Under the pieces are notes generated by a model that was given only the letters and a program-made list of their open reading frames with translations, did not search any database and was not told the DNA's origin. The position numbers and the translations under genes are program-made. Shown piece after piece: positions 53,001 to 53,634 of a stretch of 64,000 nucleotides of DNA. Source of the stretch: Pseudoips prasinana (Eukaryota; Arthropoda; Insecta; Lepidoptera; Nolidae); assembly GCA_951640165.1 (NCBI GenBank), contig OX621252.1:30649934-30713933 (forward strand), given 5' to 3'. Every line of letters starts with the position of its first letter. Position 1 is the first letter of the stretch.

Positions 53001-53634
53001 TCTTGTGATATCTATTACATTAAAATAGTTAAATATTAAAGACCACTCAATAGTCAAGTCAGAATATTTTGCAGGTACTATTTAAAAACAATGAATGATG
53101 GTTGTAATTGGGTGTTTCTGGATCTAAAATGATTCTATAATGAATGGTGAAAATTGCGGGTTTCCAGATCTTGAATATTGATGAAATGAATAGTAAAATT
53201 GGGGTGACCTGGATCTCCTTGATCCAGGTCCCCCAATTTTACTCTACTCACGCAATCATTCACATCAATACAACATAGTGTAAAAATATCTGCTAAGAAT
53301 TTGTGACTACATAGATAAAACGTGAAAAATAGTCTTAAATATCTACTAATGAACAAAAACCTTATAACAGTTTATAAAAATGCTTATTCTTCTTTATCTG
53401 CCCACCACATCAGAAAAACCTTCACGCAATGTTATGTTGTAAATTGAGTTCCTAAATATCTCCCAAGGAAGTGGCTGTATAAATTCATACGAAAGCACTT
53501 TCTTAATGAATACAGCAGTACTAATTATCTTTTTTGTCGCAGCTGACACAGATTCTAGTCGGAGCGAAGATGAAATTCAGGAGACTGCACTAACGAGAAA
53601 CATGGATGACATCGAGACACAAACTGATTCATGA
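16911..53634 (+). CDS. Sidestep-family cell-surface receptor, C-terminal nine exons
   Basis: Exons: 16911-17047, 20342-20501, 21556-21713, 22225-22381, 25108-25271, 28045-28237, 29401-29578, 36798-36976 and 53543-53634. Every junction is GT-AG and phases match throughout, giving 471 residues and a TGA stop. Order: an Ig domain (exons 1-2, cysteines in ELLCSG and YRCRARN), a second Ig (exons 3-4, VRARCSV and WLACWASND), a PEPPSNC linker with the [10 protein letters not shown] motif opening a fibronectin-III domain (exons 5-6), one transmembrane helix ([14 protein letters not shown] onward, exon 7), then a basic and finally acidic cytoplasmic tail. The PC.F.I..A, PEPP.NC and DGGLPQ signatures fit the Side family, partners of Beat proteins in axon guidance (family knowledge). 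The N-terminal Ig domains must lie upstream. Member identity is not resolved. Confidence 0.85.
17406..17640 (+). pseudogene. LINE ORF2 3' fragment
   Basis: A continuous frame reads [18 protein letters not shown], then [10 protein letters not shown] and [17 protein letters not shown] before a stop. This is the usual C-terminal pattern of a non-LTR retrotransposon and is followed by a low-complexity tail with ATTCATTCATTCATTC near 17850. The fragment is 5' truncated with no RT core. Confidence 0.6.
17866..18940 (+). repeat. Diverged direct repeat pair in intron
   Basis: About 200 bases beginning CACCTTTGTTGAAGGTCAGA (17866) recur as CACCTTCATTGAAGGTCAGA (18706). Shared landmarks include AGTTAGCATGTT, AAGTACCTTC and TACTGCAGGT. 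The two copies are about 840 bases apart and clearly diverged. No coding frame is conserved. Confidence 0.6.
18105..18345 (+). mobile_element. Dispersed repeat, family C
   Basis: Contains CCGCCCAGTAGGCCTCTAAC, ACGACTGTTGTCTAATGACT, CGAGAGCTTAACGTGCCCTC and GTCACCCATCTATGGACTGA. Copies recur at 29633, 36028, 54635, 58291 and, inverted, near 55175. Class unknown; no ORF or clear pol III boxes. Confidence 0.65.
19655..19806. mobile_element. Harbinger-type MITE with TTA duplication
   Basis: A 152-bp element. Its ends GGCTCTAGACAGACGGACTG and the complement CGGTCCGTCTGTCTAGAGCC form inverted repeats of about 28 bp. It is bounded by TTA at 19652-19654 and TTA at 19807-19809. A 3-bp TTA duplication is typical of PIF/Harbinger transposition. 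The interior repeats GCAGTT and GCAGTC motifs. Confidence 0.75.
19981..20170 (+). mobile_element. tRNA-derived SINE, family F
   Basis: Head GGTTTAGCGGTAGCTTGTTC (A box) and B box AGTTCAAATCCCG near 20025, followed by CAAAAGTGATTTTGGGACTT. The same head appears inverted near 63900-63960. Confidence 0.65.
20342..20501 (+). CDS. Receptor exon: second half of Ig domain
   Basis: Acceptor TTTTTAACAG, donor GTAAGT. Enters in phase 0 and leaves one base. Encodes [20 protein letters not shown], with the closing Ig cysteine in the YRC motif. Confidence 0.85.
20685..20825. mobile_element. Foldback MITE, family D, full palindrome
   Basis: Both ends are intact: GTACAGACGCCAGCACATCC and its complement GGATGTGCTGGCGTCTGTAC. 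This is the best-preserved copy in the window and lies 184 bases after the receptor exon at 20342. Confidence 0.8.
21556..21713 (+). CDS. Receptor exon: first half of the last Ig domain
   Basis: Acceptor CACTTTGTAG, donor GTAAGT. Takes two bases to complete the split codon and leaves in phase 0. Encodes [15 protein letters not shown], the cysteine in VRARCSV, and FYWTYNGT with an N-glycosylation sequon. Confidence 0.85.
22225..22381 (+). CDS. Receptor exon: second half of the last Ig domain
   Basis: Acceptor TTTTCACTTAG, donor GTAAGT. Encodes [23 protein letters not shown] and [10 protein letters not shown]. The PC.F.I pattern joining the Ig to the fibronectin domain is a Side-family feature. 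Confidence 0.88.
22801..23140. mobile_element. Large nested palindrome containing a family E MITE
   Basis: The inner element (22850-23096) has ends GGGGCTCTACCGGCTAAGTC and GACTTAGCCGGTAGAGCCCC. Outside it a further arm, ACAAACTACTTCAATAAAGT on the left and its complement ACTTTATTGAAGTAGTTTGT on the right, extends the inverted repeat to about 340 bp. A third partial terminus lies at 22767-22796. Confidence 0.75.
23143..25107 (+). other. Intron remainder, low-complexity and repeat fragments
   Basis: A fragment with TTTTATGCTCCTAACTTCTA (about 23320) resembles dispersed Helitron-like or LTR-like lepidopteran repeats. 24150-24660 shows LINE-tail-like sequence with ATTATTATT runs and a GGTACCAG theme. 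No exon or intact gene is visible. Confidence 0.4.
25108..25271 (+). CDS. Receptor exon: first half of fibronectin-III domain
   Basis: Acceptor TTTTCACACCAG, donor GTGAAT. Encodes [20 protein letters not shown] and the hallmark [17 protein letters not shown]. Leaves in phase 0. Confidence 0.88.
25272..28044 (+). other. Intron with repeat fragments
   Basis: Holds a degraded repeat at about 26410-26620 (CATCATCATCATCATGTCAG, then CCACTGCTGGACAAAAGCCG), an inverted dispersed-repeat end near 27350 (GAAGTCGGTTTTTTGTTAAT) and the family-B SINE at 27635. No host exon was recognised. Confidence 0.45.
27635..27878 (+). mobile_element. tRNA-derived SINE, family B, full length
   Basis: Head GTCACCGTAGCCTAGTTGGT (A box), B box GGGTTCGAATCCC at 27684-27696, body with TATCGTCGCCTGGTACCCAT, tail GACATTGTCCCTAGATATTA. 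It is nearly the same as the copy at 62844 and lies 166 bases before a receptor exon. Confidence 0.85.
28045..28237 (+). CDS. Receptor exon: second half of fibronectin-III domain
   Basis: Acceptor AAATCTTCAG, donor GTAAGA. Encodes [20 protein letters not shown] and [14 protein letters not shown], the closing strands of a fibronectin-III fold. Leaves one base of a glycine codon. Confidence 0.88.
28246..28600 (+). repeat. About 250-bp tandem duplication downstream of an exon
   Basis: AGTAAAGAGTGTATCATTTA and AATATAACTTAACTTCAAAC (28246-28350) recur as AGTAAGGAGTGCCTCACTCA and AATATAACTTTAATTTCAAA (28499-28600). Each copy is followed by a family-D MITE, so MITE and host sequence were duplicated together or the MITE inserted before duplication. 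Confidence 0.6.
28355..28493. mobile_element. Foldback MITE, family D
   Basis: Ends ACTGACGCCAGCACATCAGG and the complement CTGGATATGCTGGCGTCTGA. It is in reverse core orientation relative to the copy at 20685 (CCCCAATTGAAAGTGAACCT). Confidence 0.75.
28603..28822. mobile_element. Compound family D MITE (half copy plus full copy)
   Basis: A left half (28603-28687, GTACAGACGCCAGCACATCC to AAGCATAAGGTTCA) runs straight into a full copy (28688-28822, CACCAGCACATCAAGC to GGATGTGCTGGCGTCTGT). The structure suggests recombination between two copies or insertion of one into another. Confidence 0.7.
28925..29337 (+). pseudogene. RTE-like LINE ORF C-terminal remnant with frameshift
   Basis: Frame one encodes [20 protein letters not shown] and [12 protein letters not shown] shift near 29075 moves the reading to [20 protein letters not shown] and [20 protein letters not shown]. 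These are the C-terminal motifs of RTE/BovB-group reverse transcriptases in insects. It is truncated and shifted, and its 3' end is 64 bases before the transmembrane exon. Confidence 0.75.
29401..29578 (+). CDS. Receptor exon: juxtamembrane and transmembrane helix
   Basis: Acceptor TTCTTCGTCAG, donor GTAAGT. A proline-rich stalk ([13 protein letters not shown]) leads to a hydrophobic run of about 28 residues beginning [14 protein letters not shown], then the stop-transfer CKKKSRPRD. This fixes the protein as a type I membrane protein. Confidence 0.9.
29633..30160 (+). mobile_element. Dispersed repeat family C, interrupted
   Basis: The start (GGCAATGGTTATCCTAATGT) and the rest (CCGCCCAGTAGGCCTCTGAC and onward) of a family-C copy are split by about 305 bases of other sequence (29660-29965). 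The inserted piece carries a T/A-rich stretch and GC-rich CGGCGGTCGTCGCCGCCG. Confidence 0.55.
30161..31674 (+). other. Intron spacer, AT-rich, with a GC-rich patch
   Basis: 30161-31240 is AT-rich with nothing recognisable. 31270-31330 is suddenly GC-rich (GGGTGACGCGCGCAACCAAC), followed by a TATA-like CCTATATAGG. A 38-codon frame starting at 31520 on the plus strand ends just before the transposase gene; its function is unknown. Confidence 0.4.
31675..31839 (-). pseudogene. Detached SWIM-like C-terminus of the DDE transposase
   Basis: Directly after the transposase stop codon the same frame stays open for 54 codons. It encodes [19 protein letters not shown], a C-x-C...C-x-H zinc motif, then WYLGWARH and PAEFLDD before a second stop. 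In related proteins as I know them this segment is the normal C-terminus, so one nonsense change has cut it off. Confidence 0.75.
31840..34714 (-). CDS. DDE_Tnp_4-type transposase (ISL2EU-like), three exons
   Basis: Exons on the minus strand: 34714-34580, 34115-33864 and 33615-31840. All introns are GT-AG and phase 0, giving 720 residues. The N-terminus has repeated cysteine modules, each ending in a VC.AC W pattern ([30 protein letters not shown]), likely DNA-binding zinc ribbons. The catalytic domain shows D in [11 protein letters not shown] in [10 protein letters not shown] and E in [15 protein letters not shown], the DDE triad of Harbinger/ISL2EU-related transposases. It would cut and join transposon ends in the nucleus. 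The frame ends early at 31840 (see the detached tail). It lies antisense inside a receptor intron. I could not find terminal inverted repeats by eye, so active, dying and domesticated are all possible. Confidence 0.8.
35915..36003. repeat. Cluster of GCATGCC/GGCATG words
   Basis: Within 89 bases the words GGCATGGC, CATGCCGCGG, GCATGCCACG, GTGCCATG and GGCATGCCGCG repeat irregularly, a short degenerate tandem array of palindromic GCATGC cores. Confidence 0.55.
36028..36180 (+). mobile_element. Dispersed repeat family C, truncated
   Basis: Shows GGGCAATGGTTACCCTAGTG, CACCCAGTAGGCCTCTAACA and ACAGCTTGACGTGCCCTCTG. The 3' part (CACCCATCTATGGACTGAC) is missing. Confidence 0.6.
36798..36976 (+). 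CDS. Receptor exon: cytoplasmic tail
   Basis: Acceptor TTTTGCTTTCAG, donor GTATGT. The incoming phase (two bases AA plus T) matches the transmembrane exon. Encodes [19 protein letters not shown] and then [14 protein letters not shown]. It was kept because the phases agree on both sides. No catalytic domain is present. Confidence 0.78.
37031..37268 (+). mobile_element. tRNA-derived SINE, family A
   Basis: Head CTGATTGGCGTGGTTGGTAA, B box GGGTTCTATTCCC near 37077, tail GCTCAGTTTGGTATTAGATG then AATGTCCCAGG. It lies 55 bases into the last receptor intron. Confidence 0.75.
37269..38933 (+). other. Host intron left of the Polinton, with diverged tandem units
   Basis: 37326-37385 is a hairpin (GACCTCGT and AATAATCTGTGATAAT arms). 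From about 38270, degenerate units resemble sequence right of the Polinton: GGCTGTATAAAT then ATACAGCA at 38277-38331 matches 53467-53520, and AATGCTTGTGTTCTTCTTTA at 38882 matches AATGCTTATTCTTCTTTATC at 53379. No gene. Confidence 0.5.
38928..38933. repeat. Polinton target-site duplication, left copy (CACGCA)
   Basis: CACGCA immediately precedes the left terminal AG. The same hexamer follows the right end at 53249. Six-base duplications are the rule for Polinton integration. Confidence 0.9.
38934..39192 (+). repeat. Polinton left terminal inverted repeat (259 bp)
   Basis: Runs from AGTAGAGTAAAATTGGGGGA to GAAATTTAAATGT. Compared by eye with the reverse complement of 52990-53248, I see no difference. 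Identity stops where GTACACG on the left meets GTTCAAT on the right. Confidence 0.93.
38940..38989. repeat. Terminal palindrome of the Polinton, left
   Basis: GTAAAATTGGGGGACCTGGATC is mirrored by GATCCAGGTCACCCCAATTTTAC-type sequence around a short AAGGA centre, a near-perfect 50-bp hairpin starting six bases from the tip. The same structure is at 53193-53242. Confidence 0.85.
39233..39568 (-). CDS. Single-BIR (IAP-like) protein of the Polinton
   Basis: 111 residues. A BIR zinc fold covers about residues 23-95: RHYWATTN at the start, [19 protein letters not shown], then ligands C63, C66, H83 and C90 in CFSCGG and [14 protein letters not shown]. All four zinc ligands and the conserved W73 and D78-P79-W80 are present. 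No RING or second BIR follows, so it is smaller than classical IAPs. Family role: BIR domains bind caspases or IAP antagonists and block cell death, or act in division (survivin). Here it is the last gene on the minus strand, 40 bases from the left inverted repeat. An anti-apoptotic function for the element is inferred, not shown. I chose the first ATG; MSLNK or MYNAY would also keep the fold. Confidence 0.85.
   Translation of the reverse strand: MSEQNMSLNKCSPRYDMYNAYKMREISFRHYWATTNSRRRLVMEMAEAGFFYYGNSVNDKAACFSCGGVIEDWEIYDDPWMQHAIHFPQCLYLNAVKGIYYINNCLKHMGK
39710..40189 (-). CDS. Conserved Polinton protein of unknown function (DVQGF-type)
   Basis: 159 residues, beginning with [20 protein letters not shown], followed by [21 protein letters not shown], and a C-terminal half with [14 protein letters not shown] and [14 protein letters not shown] associate this protein type with insect Polinton-like sequences, but no function can be read off. 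The layout (hydrophobic strand with D and Q, then helices with Cys/His) is faintly like a degenerate RNase H/DEDD exonuclease fold; this is a weak inference. Its ATG overlaps the capsid gene's TGA in an ATGA arrangement, so it is likely translated from the same transcript as the capsid gene. Confidence 0.75.
   Translation of the reverse strand: MTAIVDVQGFKTETNEFIVKEFAVILNEKIQVFLIKPPFPFYDLTKPEKRQVSWIERNRRIYWRDGFVPYSNHQNLIVDILRDKSVYTKGLEKVLWLKNILNNNNINNLEDEGCPNLLSLYNKYEHSHDVYSCIYHDKICALKNVICLNKWCIDNKFLK
40186..41391 (-). CDS. Major capsid protein (double jelly-roll, hexon-like)
   Basis: 401 residues, open throughout. The N-terminal half has the strand-rich [18 protein letters not shown] and [16 protein letters not shown]. 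The second half has [15 protein letters not shown] and then [20 protein letters not shown]. These are typical of the Polinton double-jelly-roll capsid protein, which forms trimeric capsomers in adenovirus-like icosahedra (family knowledge). It lies in a tight cluster with penton and protease upstream. Its start overlaps the stop of the preceding small ORF by ATGA and its stop overlaps the next start the same way. Length is in the usual range for insect elements. No breaks are visible. Confidence 0.88.
   Translation of the reverse strand: MNILQITELPHFNSSIESYEVHTYNPYTNSFRENDEIRIPIHQQDIYVLPSASSIYVEGQAKFFDKDGKPIKKNITFSNNPVMFLFQDIRYEINGIEIDRIKNSGITSTIKSYVSMNDGENKVAALWGWNIDGFKSDDHFSAIVPLNKILGFAEDYNKIVINCKHELILNRSNSNLNSIIATDDIAHFQIDIQRLQWRVPHIKVSDRERLTLLKHLERDKPIQIAFRNWDLYEYPLLPKTTKHSWSVKTASQLEKPRYVIFCLQTNRKNNKTKDSSLFDHCGVTNVTLFLNSQYYPYEPLSLNFSENKYNILYEMYVKFRQSYYNCPADPLLNLIDFKEKAPLFIIDCSRQNDSLKTGPVDVRLEIECSAPIPDHTTGYCLIINDRLVEYKPLSNIVRRLS
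41388..41534 (-). CDS. Small basic Polinton protein
   Basis: Taken from the internal methionine of [19 protein letters not shown] to the TGA at 41388, giving 48 residues. It is rich in K/R ([10 protein letters not shown]) and ends [15 protein letters not shown], a C-terminal signature I associate with short proteins beside Polinton capsid genes. A longer frame begins at 41612 inside the penton gene, but the shorter start leaves only a 17-base overlap. By analogy it could be a core or cement protein that binds DNA; this is inference. Confidence 0.7.
   Translation of the reverse strand: MIVYYKNTPVKIKRLIPSTTIKEHRRKKKVKKLSEANKAFLKTLGFKV
41518..41943 (-). CDS. Minor capsid (penton) protein, single jelly-roll
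   Basis: 141 residues. It opens with [20 protein letters not shown] and [20 protein letters not shown]. Near the C-terminus it has [20 protein letters not shown] then DQLGNCINF, the pattern of Polinton single-jelly-roll pentons. It would sit at capsid five-fold vertices. It lies between protease (33 bases upstream) and the small basic ORF (overlap). The frame is intact and the start is the first ATG. Confidence 0.82.
   Translation of the reverse strand: MSTTVTISGNKSELVSYFQPPLHLSDQYECGLLYFSVKTRPNVPVNNSSLTAVIRIECDLVHGSYYNGLPTHFVHEFISETASSHGYTEIPQNVIYFPVNKNIIPSISVKIVDQLGNCINFGEEHIQLRGFIYENQNDSIL
41977..42264 (-). CDS. Adenain-type cysteine protease (maturation protease)
   Basis: From its first ATG it has 95 residues. 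The catalytic signature is clear: H28 in GSHWVAY, D43 in EYFDSYGN, Q70 and C81 in [11 protein letters not shown]. This matches adenovirus-type C5 proteases, which cleave capsid precursors during maturation. The conserved N-terminal part ([11 protein letters not shown], then IPYFRGVF) lies upstream of this ATG in the same frame but without any ATG. The full protein therefore needs a different start or a frameshift from the gene before it (slippery site at 42351-42357). Starting at the ATG would drop about 30 conserved residues. Confidence 0.85.
   Translation of the reverse strand: MRDELPKYPYKKECGVINLDSSKNPGSHWVAYAKYNDYVEYFDSYGNLKPPKEFIKYVGSNIQYNYENIQRDHPFNCGHLCLNFLKNFWYNQEIK
42265..42351 (-). 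CDS. N-terminal extension of the protease, read by -1 frameshift (candidate)
   Basis: The protease frame is open back through the end of the PLA2-protein gene with no ATG. It encodes [19 protein letters not shown] and then [13 protein letters not shown] near the N-terminus is a feature of adenain-family proteases, so this segment is very likely translated. Entry by -1 slippage at A_AAA_AAC, whose 0-frame next codon is TAA, would produce it as a fusion with the preceding protein. Confidence 0.65.
42348..43124 (-). CDS. PLA2-domain minor capsid protein
   Basis: 258 residues. An N-terminal phospholipase A2-like domain (about 23-90) shows the calcium loop [10 protein letters not shown] and the catalytic helix [13 protein letters not shown], the pattern found in parvovirus VP1 N-termini and secreted PLA2. 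It is followed by a K/R-rich middle ([32 protein letters not shown]) that could bind DNA and a glycine/alanine-rich hydrophobic stretch ([17 protein letters not shown]). LAGG-V there fits the adenain cleavage consensus [MIL]-X-G-G-X. In viruses such domains breach endosomal membranes during entry; that role here is inferred. It lies just upstream of the protease and ends at the slippery site. Confidence 0.82.
   Translation of the reverse strand: MCFGESSLLNWLINNLPFELHLPGYNYCGPGTKLIKRLAQGDNGVNKLDEFCKDHDIAYHKSSNLKDRHKADLILLKMAQQRAVASDASMGEKLAARLVSKAMSAKIKTGSGLRKRRSPKVTSGKGLKSKLKTVITKAKRHMKKLKPKSKKMAIELAIAATRELANDSSIKLPRVIPIPKTGGVLPLIPIFAGLSAAGALAGGVAGIAKTINEFKMAKKLYEESRRHNDKIEALCIGKGLHLKPHKGGLGIFISKEKN
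42351..42357 (-). promoter_or_regulatory. Candidate -1 ribosomal frameshift site A_AAA_AAC
   Basis: In the reading frame of the PLA2-domain gene the last two sense codons are AAA AAC, preceded by A and followed by TAA. A_AAA_AAC is a classical X_XXY_YYZ slippery heptamer. The -1 frame after it is exactly the protease frame. About 12 bases downstream a small CCC-AAAC-GGG hairpin is possible; no strong pseudoknot was found by eye. Confidence 0.6.
43197..44132 (-). CDS. int: Retroviral-type integrase with C-terminal chromodomain
   Basis: 311 residues. The rve catalytic core shows D37 in WQADLIDM, D98 in LQTDNGAEF and E132 in [13 protein letters not shown], with 33 residues between the last two. 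It is followed by an SH3-like segment ([13 protein letters not shown]) and a chromodomain at about 270-311 ([20 protein letters not shown], then SSWIDKSNV). It cuts and joins element ends to make the 6-bp duplication. The chromodomain may guide insertion toward marked histones (family knowledge). An N-terminal zinc-binding HHCC module is not obvious in this reading, so the start may lie further upstream or the module is reduced. All three acidic residues are intact. Confidence 0.9.
   Translation of the reverse strand: MNMSKADVVNEIHKNARVNYPRRHVIMKDIDDLWQADLIDMQSISKENKNYRYILAIIDTFSKYAWAFPMRSKTKEDVCNSFKTLLDKGRVPKNLQTDNGAEFYNNKFQKLMKSYNINHYSTFSTKKASIVERFIRTLKSKVYKEFSLKGNYNWINNTLNDVIYKYNHTHHRTINEIPANVDNINKKNILERYLKLLKKYNLKSKYKVGDYVRISKYKGTFEKGYTPNWSTEIFKIRKIQKTTPITYLIEDTIRGHPILGAFYTQELQKTKHPNVYLVEKVLRRKGNRVLVKWLGLSSAESSWIDKSNVIL
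44200..45120 (-). CDS. Conserved Polinton protein of unknown function ([15 protein letters not shown])
   Basis: 306 residues. The first 70 are K/N-rich and likely coiled coil ([20 protein letters not shown]). The middle is acidic ([14 protein letters not shown]). The C-terminus carries [20 protein letters not shown] and [16 protein letters not shown], a block I recognise from hypothetical proteins in insect Polintons. The function is unknown. Between integrase and ATPase, a structural or packaging role would fit but is a guess. The frame is intact and the start is the first ATG; a TATA-like CCTATTATAAC lies just upstream. Confidence 0.75.
   Translation of the reverse strand: MEKNIKIELMKSVDSIKNKIKQIKNQEHSMNLSLNKMLKPVTDPLKTLVDSNKTIEKIQNLENTRSNFEDMELDDINTSSSTKFEECCDPELNSVQFVKKSPQTELLKDLEMSLEGCDIHDIYDGVNIPFGIRSANKKLLMGNSMVSFSKIDSVNDDNVILIKVGDKSYNLTPGLKELLLRRKPDLKLISSKDKLVYKDMLHYTNAHKRDFNSNGQIRGDKGIKYREIIRPLFSESLNNNIITKFGGDLPTLKKYKNNTDLVYWDDPNELVDRLKLLIASRDAGNTNHDNEILSIIEELKEADIIK
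45211..45921 (-). CDS. FtsK/HerA-type genome-packaging ATPase
   Basis: 236 residues. The P-loop region reads [16 protein letters not shown], the Walker B strand [11 protein letters not shown], and a later motif [19 protein letters not shown] holds the sensor-type S/T-Q. This matches the A32-like packaging ATPases of Polintons, which drive DNA into capsids. The first glycine of GxxxxGK[ST] is replaced by serine (S-LSNC-GKT), while GKT is kept; activity may be reduced. A second ATG (MKLIKQP) nine codons in may be the real start. Upstream at about 45934 a TATA-like TATATAAG and an inverted repeat TACTCGT/ACGAGTA could form the promoter. Confidence 0.82.
   Translation of the reverse strand: MVIRLIYTMKLIKQPISLSVNNIRLSDCYQHIRHSALLPNIVRCIICSLSNCGKTNVMISLLLHENGLKFKNLYLYSKTSFQPKYRFLTEVLKRVPQINFYEFNDDKDVISPSEALTNSVFIFDDVACENQINIRNYFCMGRHKQIDCFYLSQTYSKIPKQLLRDNVNFLIIFKQDDVNLKHIYEEHVSSDLQWKEFRNLCQTVWSKPYNFLLINKESSLNNGRYRQNFDMFFKFD
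45922..46380 (-). other. Polinton intergenic spacer
   Basis: AT-rich, without an ORF. It presumably holds the ATPase promoter at its left edge and the polymerase 3' end at its right. Nothing else recognised. Confidence 0.5.
46381..48726 (-). CDS. Polymerase B, C-terminal open segment
   Basis: 781 codons with an ATG only seven codons after the interrupting stop. It holds a zinc/endonuclease-VII-like module (CHICNQLL, then [17 protein letters not shown]), exonuclease motifs II and III and all polymerase motifs. If translated from this ATG the protein would polymerise but lack exonuclease motif I. Confidence 0.8.
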   Translation of the reverse strand: MHQPSSFAYYICCLHDNKLNKFVTYRGIDCVKVFLKRLVKDVKRINKIMSTHLSMKPLTYNQEREYQNATKCHICNQLLAGDKVHDHDHITSEYRGAAHSHCNLMYKVCPFIPVVFHNLSGYDSHIFIRELANYEGSVKIIPKTKEKYLTITKLIMTKKGTRSVQIKFIDSFHFLSSSLDSLSKSLSEKDFVYLSREFTDKTKLNLLCKKGIYPYDYMDDWSKFDENQLPPKSSFYNSLTMESLSDDEYAHAQDIWNNFKITTLGEYSDLYLKCDVLLLCDIFEKFRDTSLNFYKLDPAHYVTSPSLSWDAMLLYTNAELELISDLEIYTFIEKGIRGGLAQCFLRHVKANNKYLPHYNDLKPSSYLIYLDCNNLYGYAMTKKLPVSEFRFLTQHEIDSFNVLHVSDDSLYGFILEVDLYYPDCIHDQHKDLPFAADKCIPPGGKSAKLIANLYDKSNYVIHYVHLKQCIKNGLILKKVHRILTFRQDDFLKKYIDLNTNRRMASKTSFEKDFFKLLNNAIFGKTIENKRKQVDIKLVTKWDDKTNFTNKKLCAQKLISKPNLKSVSIFAEDFVAIQLNRDKIILDRPIYIGFTVLEYAKQHLYQFHYDFIKKKYGDKVELCYTDTDSLLYVIHTDDFYYDIHENITQFDTSNFPVDNQYGIPRINSKIPGLFKDEMGGDVITEFIGLRAKLYCIESLKTKIAKAKGMSKSVTKHLKLTDYSDSLLLDKSQSLNMNMIRSIKHILYSQQVSKQVLNRNDDKIQILSDGIHTLPWGYCDAMI
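48745..50067 (-). CDS. Polymerase B, N-terminal open segment
   Basis: 440 codons ending 18 residues after the start of exonuclease motif I. It contains two zinc-like modules, the 20-residue repeat array and a region with [14 protein letters not shown] and [16 protein letters not shown], typical of the N-terminal part of insect Polinton polymerases. Confidence 0.75.
   Translation of the reverse strand: MTCAQCKTEIPRNQYAYHMRTNIHKTNSLLRTEFKNIFIVATAFKNRIVTFRLNLTQDDEHLTCEAIPSKTQTYKTRDDEHLTCEAIPSKTQTDKTRDDEHLTCEAIPSNTQVYEKRQDAEHLTPEAILNSVLPDVNKLITMILNKYDCIKVNFELFVKFILLKSDHEQLELKSFNTKYDIMYKNTDINDFFLNKIDILIRKMSEFEHVQSGWTYLSLSYIEINISKYCPMSGGTYLKLPSVIKNTKSCLNLRNNDECCFLWCVVAALFPRTNNVCRTASYPHYSEVLNIQGMSLPPSYNDIKLFELINPTISITIYGLDNKYVVTGPLYMTNKKKENHINLLYIERNGKGHYCLIKDLIRLVRRQITRHHGKVFLCDSCLQFFTNENKYTSHSCSKILTILPEKNTILKFKHYERQLKINFIIYADFESLLINCNENSS
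49681..49908 (-). repeat. 60-bp minisatellite inside the polymerase gene
   Basis: Four units at exactly 60-base spacing (49681, 49741, 49801, 49861), the first diverged. Each includes GGATCGCCTC and a CCTCACAAGTGAGG-type palindrome. On the protein level this gives 20-residue units around [12 protein letters not shown]. The phase is preserved, so the protein only lengthens. Confidence 0.9.
50068..50337 (-). other. Polinton spacer upstream of polymerase
   Basis: 270 AT-rich bases. A TATA-like stretch (complement of ACCTATATATTA) at about 50155 may serve the polymerase. No ORF. Confidence 0.4.
50338..51223 (-). CDS. Polinton nuclear-type protein with spliced start codon
   Basis: Unspliced, the frame starts at MPQLFSS (50889). 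The sequence before it shows an acceptor (TTGTTTTAG at 50912). A donor GTAAGT stands at 51221, after AAAAAT. Joining them makes ATG from AT (51223-51222) and G (50911), in frame, adding eight residues (MSKSSPSS). The 191-residue protein has an acidic/serine start ([11 protein letters not shown]), basic nuclear-localisation-like stretches ([20 protein letters not shown]), an acidic SESEEDDS and a folded-looking C-terminus ([28 protein letters not shown]). Function unknown; a DNA-binding or regulatory protein is plausible. A TATA box at 51311-51317 fits the first exon. Confidence 0.7.
50912..51221 (-). other. Intron of the 191-residue Polinton gene
   Basis: 310 bases, GT-AG on the minus strand (GTAAGTTAAC to TTGTTTTAG). 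It interrupts the start codon between T and G. Confidence 0.65.
51311..51317 (-). promoter_or_regulatory. TATA box for the 191-residue Polinton gene
   Basis: Minus-strand TATATAA, about 90 bases upstream of the splice donor. A transcription start near 51285 is expected. No initiator was confirmed. Confidence 0.5.
51809..51818 (+). promoter_or_regulatory. TATA box for the plus-strand Polinton gene
   Basis: GGGTATATAAATAGAG is a strong TATA element. It lies about 83 bases before the donor of the 5' UTR intron and about 300 before the start codon. Confidence 0.6.
51892..52077 (+). other. 5' UTR intron of the plus-strand Polinton gene
   Basis: Donor GTAAGTTTAA at 51892 and acceptor TTACTTTCCAG ending at 52077, 186 bases. 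The exon that follows carries the ATG 32 bases on. Confidence 0.55.
52110..52640 (+). CDS. Spliced 148-residue Polinton protein, plus strand
   Basis: Exon 52110-52166 (19 codons, [19 protein letters not shown]) and exon 52251-52640 (129 codons plus TAA) are joined across an 84-base GT-AG intron (GTAAGTATC to ATTATTTCAG) in phase 0. Exon two has no usable ATG near its start, so splicing is needed. The protein has a D/E-rich start ([20 protein letters not shown]), a run of lysines ([10 protein letters not shown]), then a region with [13 protein letters not shown] and [19 protein letters not shown] recognise no domain. It is the only gene on this strand, transcribed away from the 191-residue gene, and could be an early regulator; that is a guess from position and promoter. 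Confidence 0.7.
52641..52989 (+). other. Spacer between the plus-strand gene and the right inverted repeat
   Basis: Includes a likely polyadenylation signal (AAATAAAAG at about 52722) for the spliced gene. Otherwise AT-rich with nothing recognised. Confidence 0.45.
52990..53248 (-). repeat. Polinton right terminal inverted repeat (259 bp)
   Basis: Reverse complement of 38934-39192, ending CCCCAATTTTACTCTACT. I found no mismatch by eye over the full length. Confidence 0.93.
53193..53242. repeat. Terminal palindrome of the Polinton, right
   Basis: GTAAAATTGGGGTGACCTGG is mirrored by CCAGGTCCCCCAATTTTAC about a TCCTT centre. It is the counterpart of 38940-38989. Confidence 0.85.
53249..53254. 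repeat. Polinton target-site duplication, right copy (CACGCA)
   Basis: CACGCA follows the last base of the right repeat, identical to 38928-38933. A related host unit further right (53430) also reads TCACGCAATG, showing the preinsertion context. Confidence 0.9.
53543..53634 (+). CDS. Receptor last exon with stop codon
   Basis: Acceptor TTTTTTGTCGCAG. The incoming phase (one base G from 36976) gives an alanine codon, then [20 protein letters not shown] and DDIETQTDS followed by TGA. It is an acidic, serine/threonine-rich tail, plausible as a cytoplasmic end. It was accepted because phase, acceptor quality and composition agree; it lies 16.6 kb beyond the previous exon. Confidence 0.75.

Larger units (their letters stand above)
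38934..53248 (-). mobile_element. Polinton/Maverick element, complete, 14,315 bp
   Basis: Bounded by 259-bp inverted repeats that look identical by eye, starting 5'-AG, with a CACGCA duplication on each side. It encodes integrase, protein-primed polymerase B, adenain-type protease, packaging ATPase, double-jelly-roll capsid and single-jelly-roll penton, the defining Polinton set. It also carries a PLA2-domain protein, a BIR protein and several unknowns. All genes but one are on the minus strand, opposite to the host receptor in whose last intron it sits. Matching repeats and open frames point to recent insertion. One stop in the polymerase and a changed P-loop in the ATPase suggest this copy may need a helper. 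Such elements are thought able to form virions (family knowledge). Confidence 0.95.
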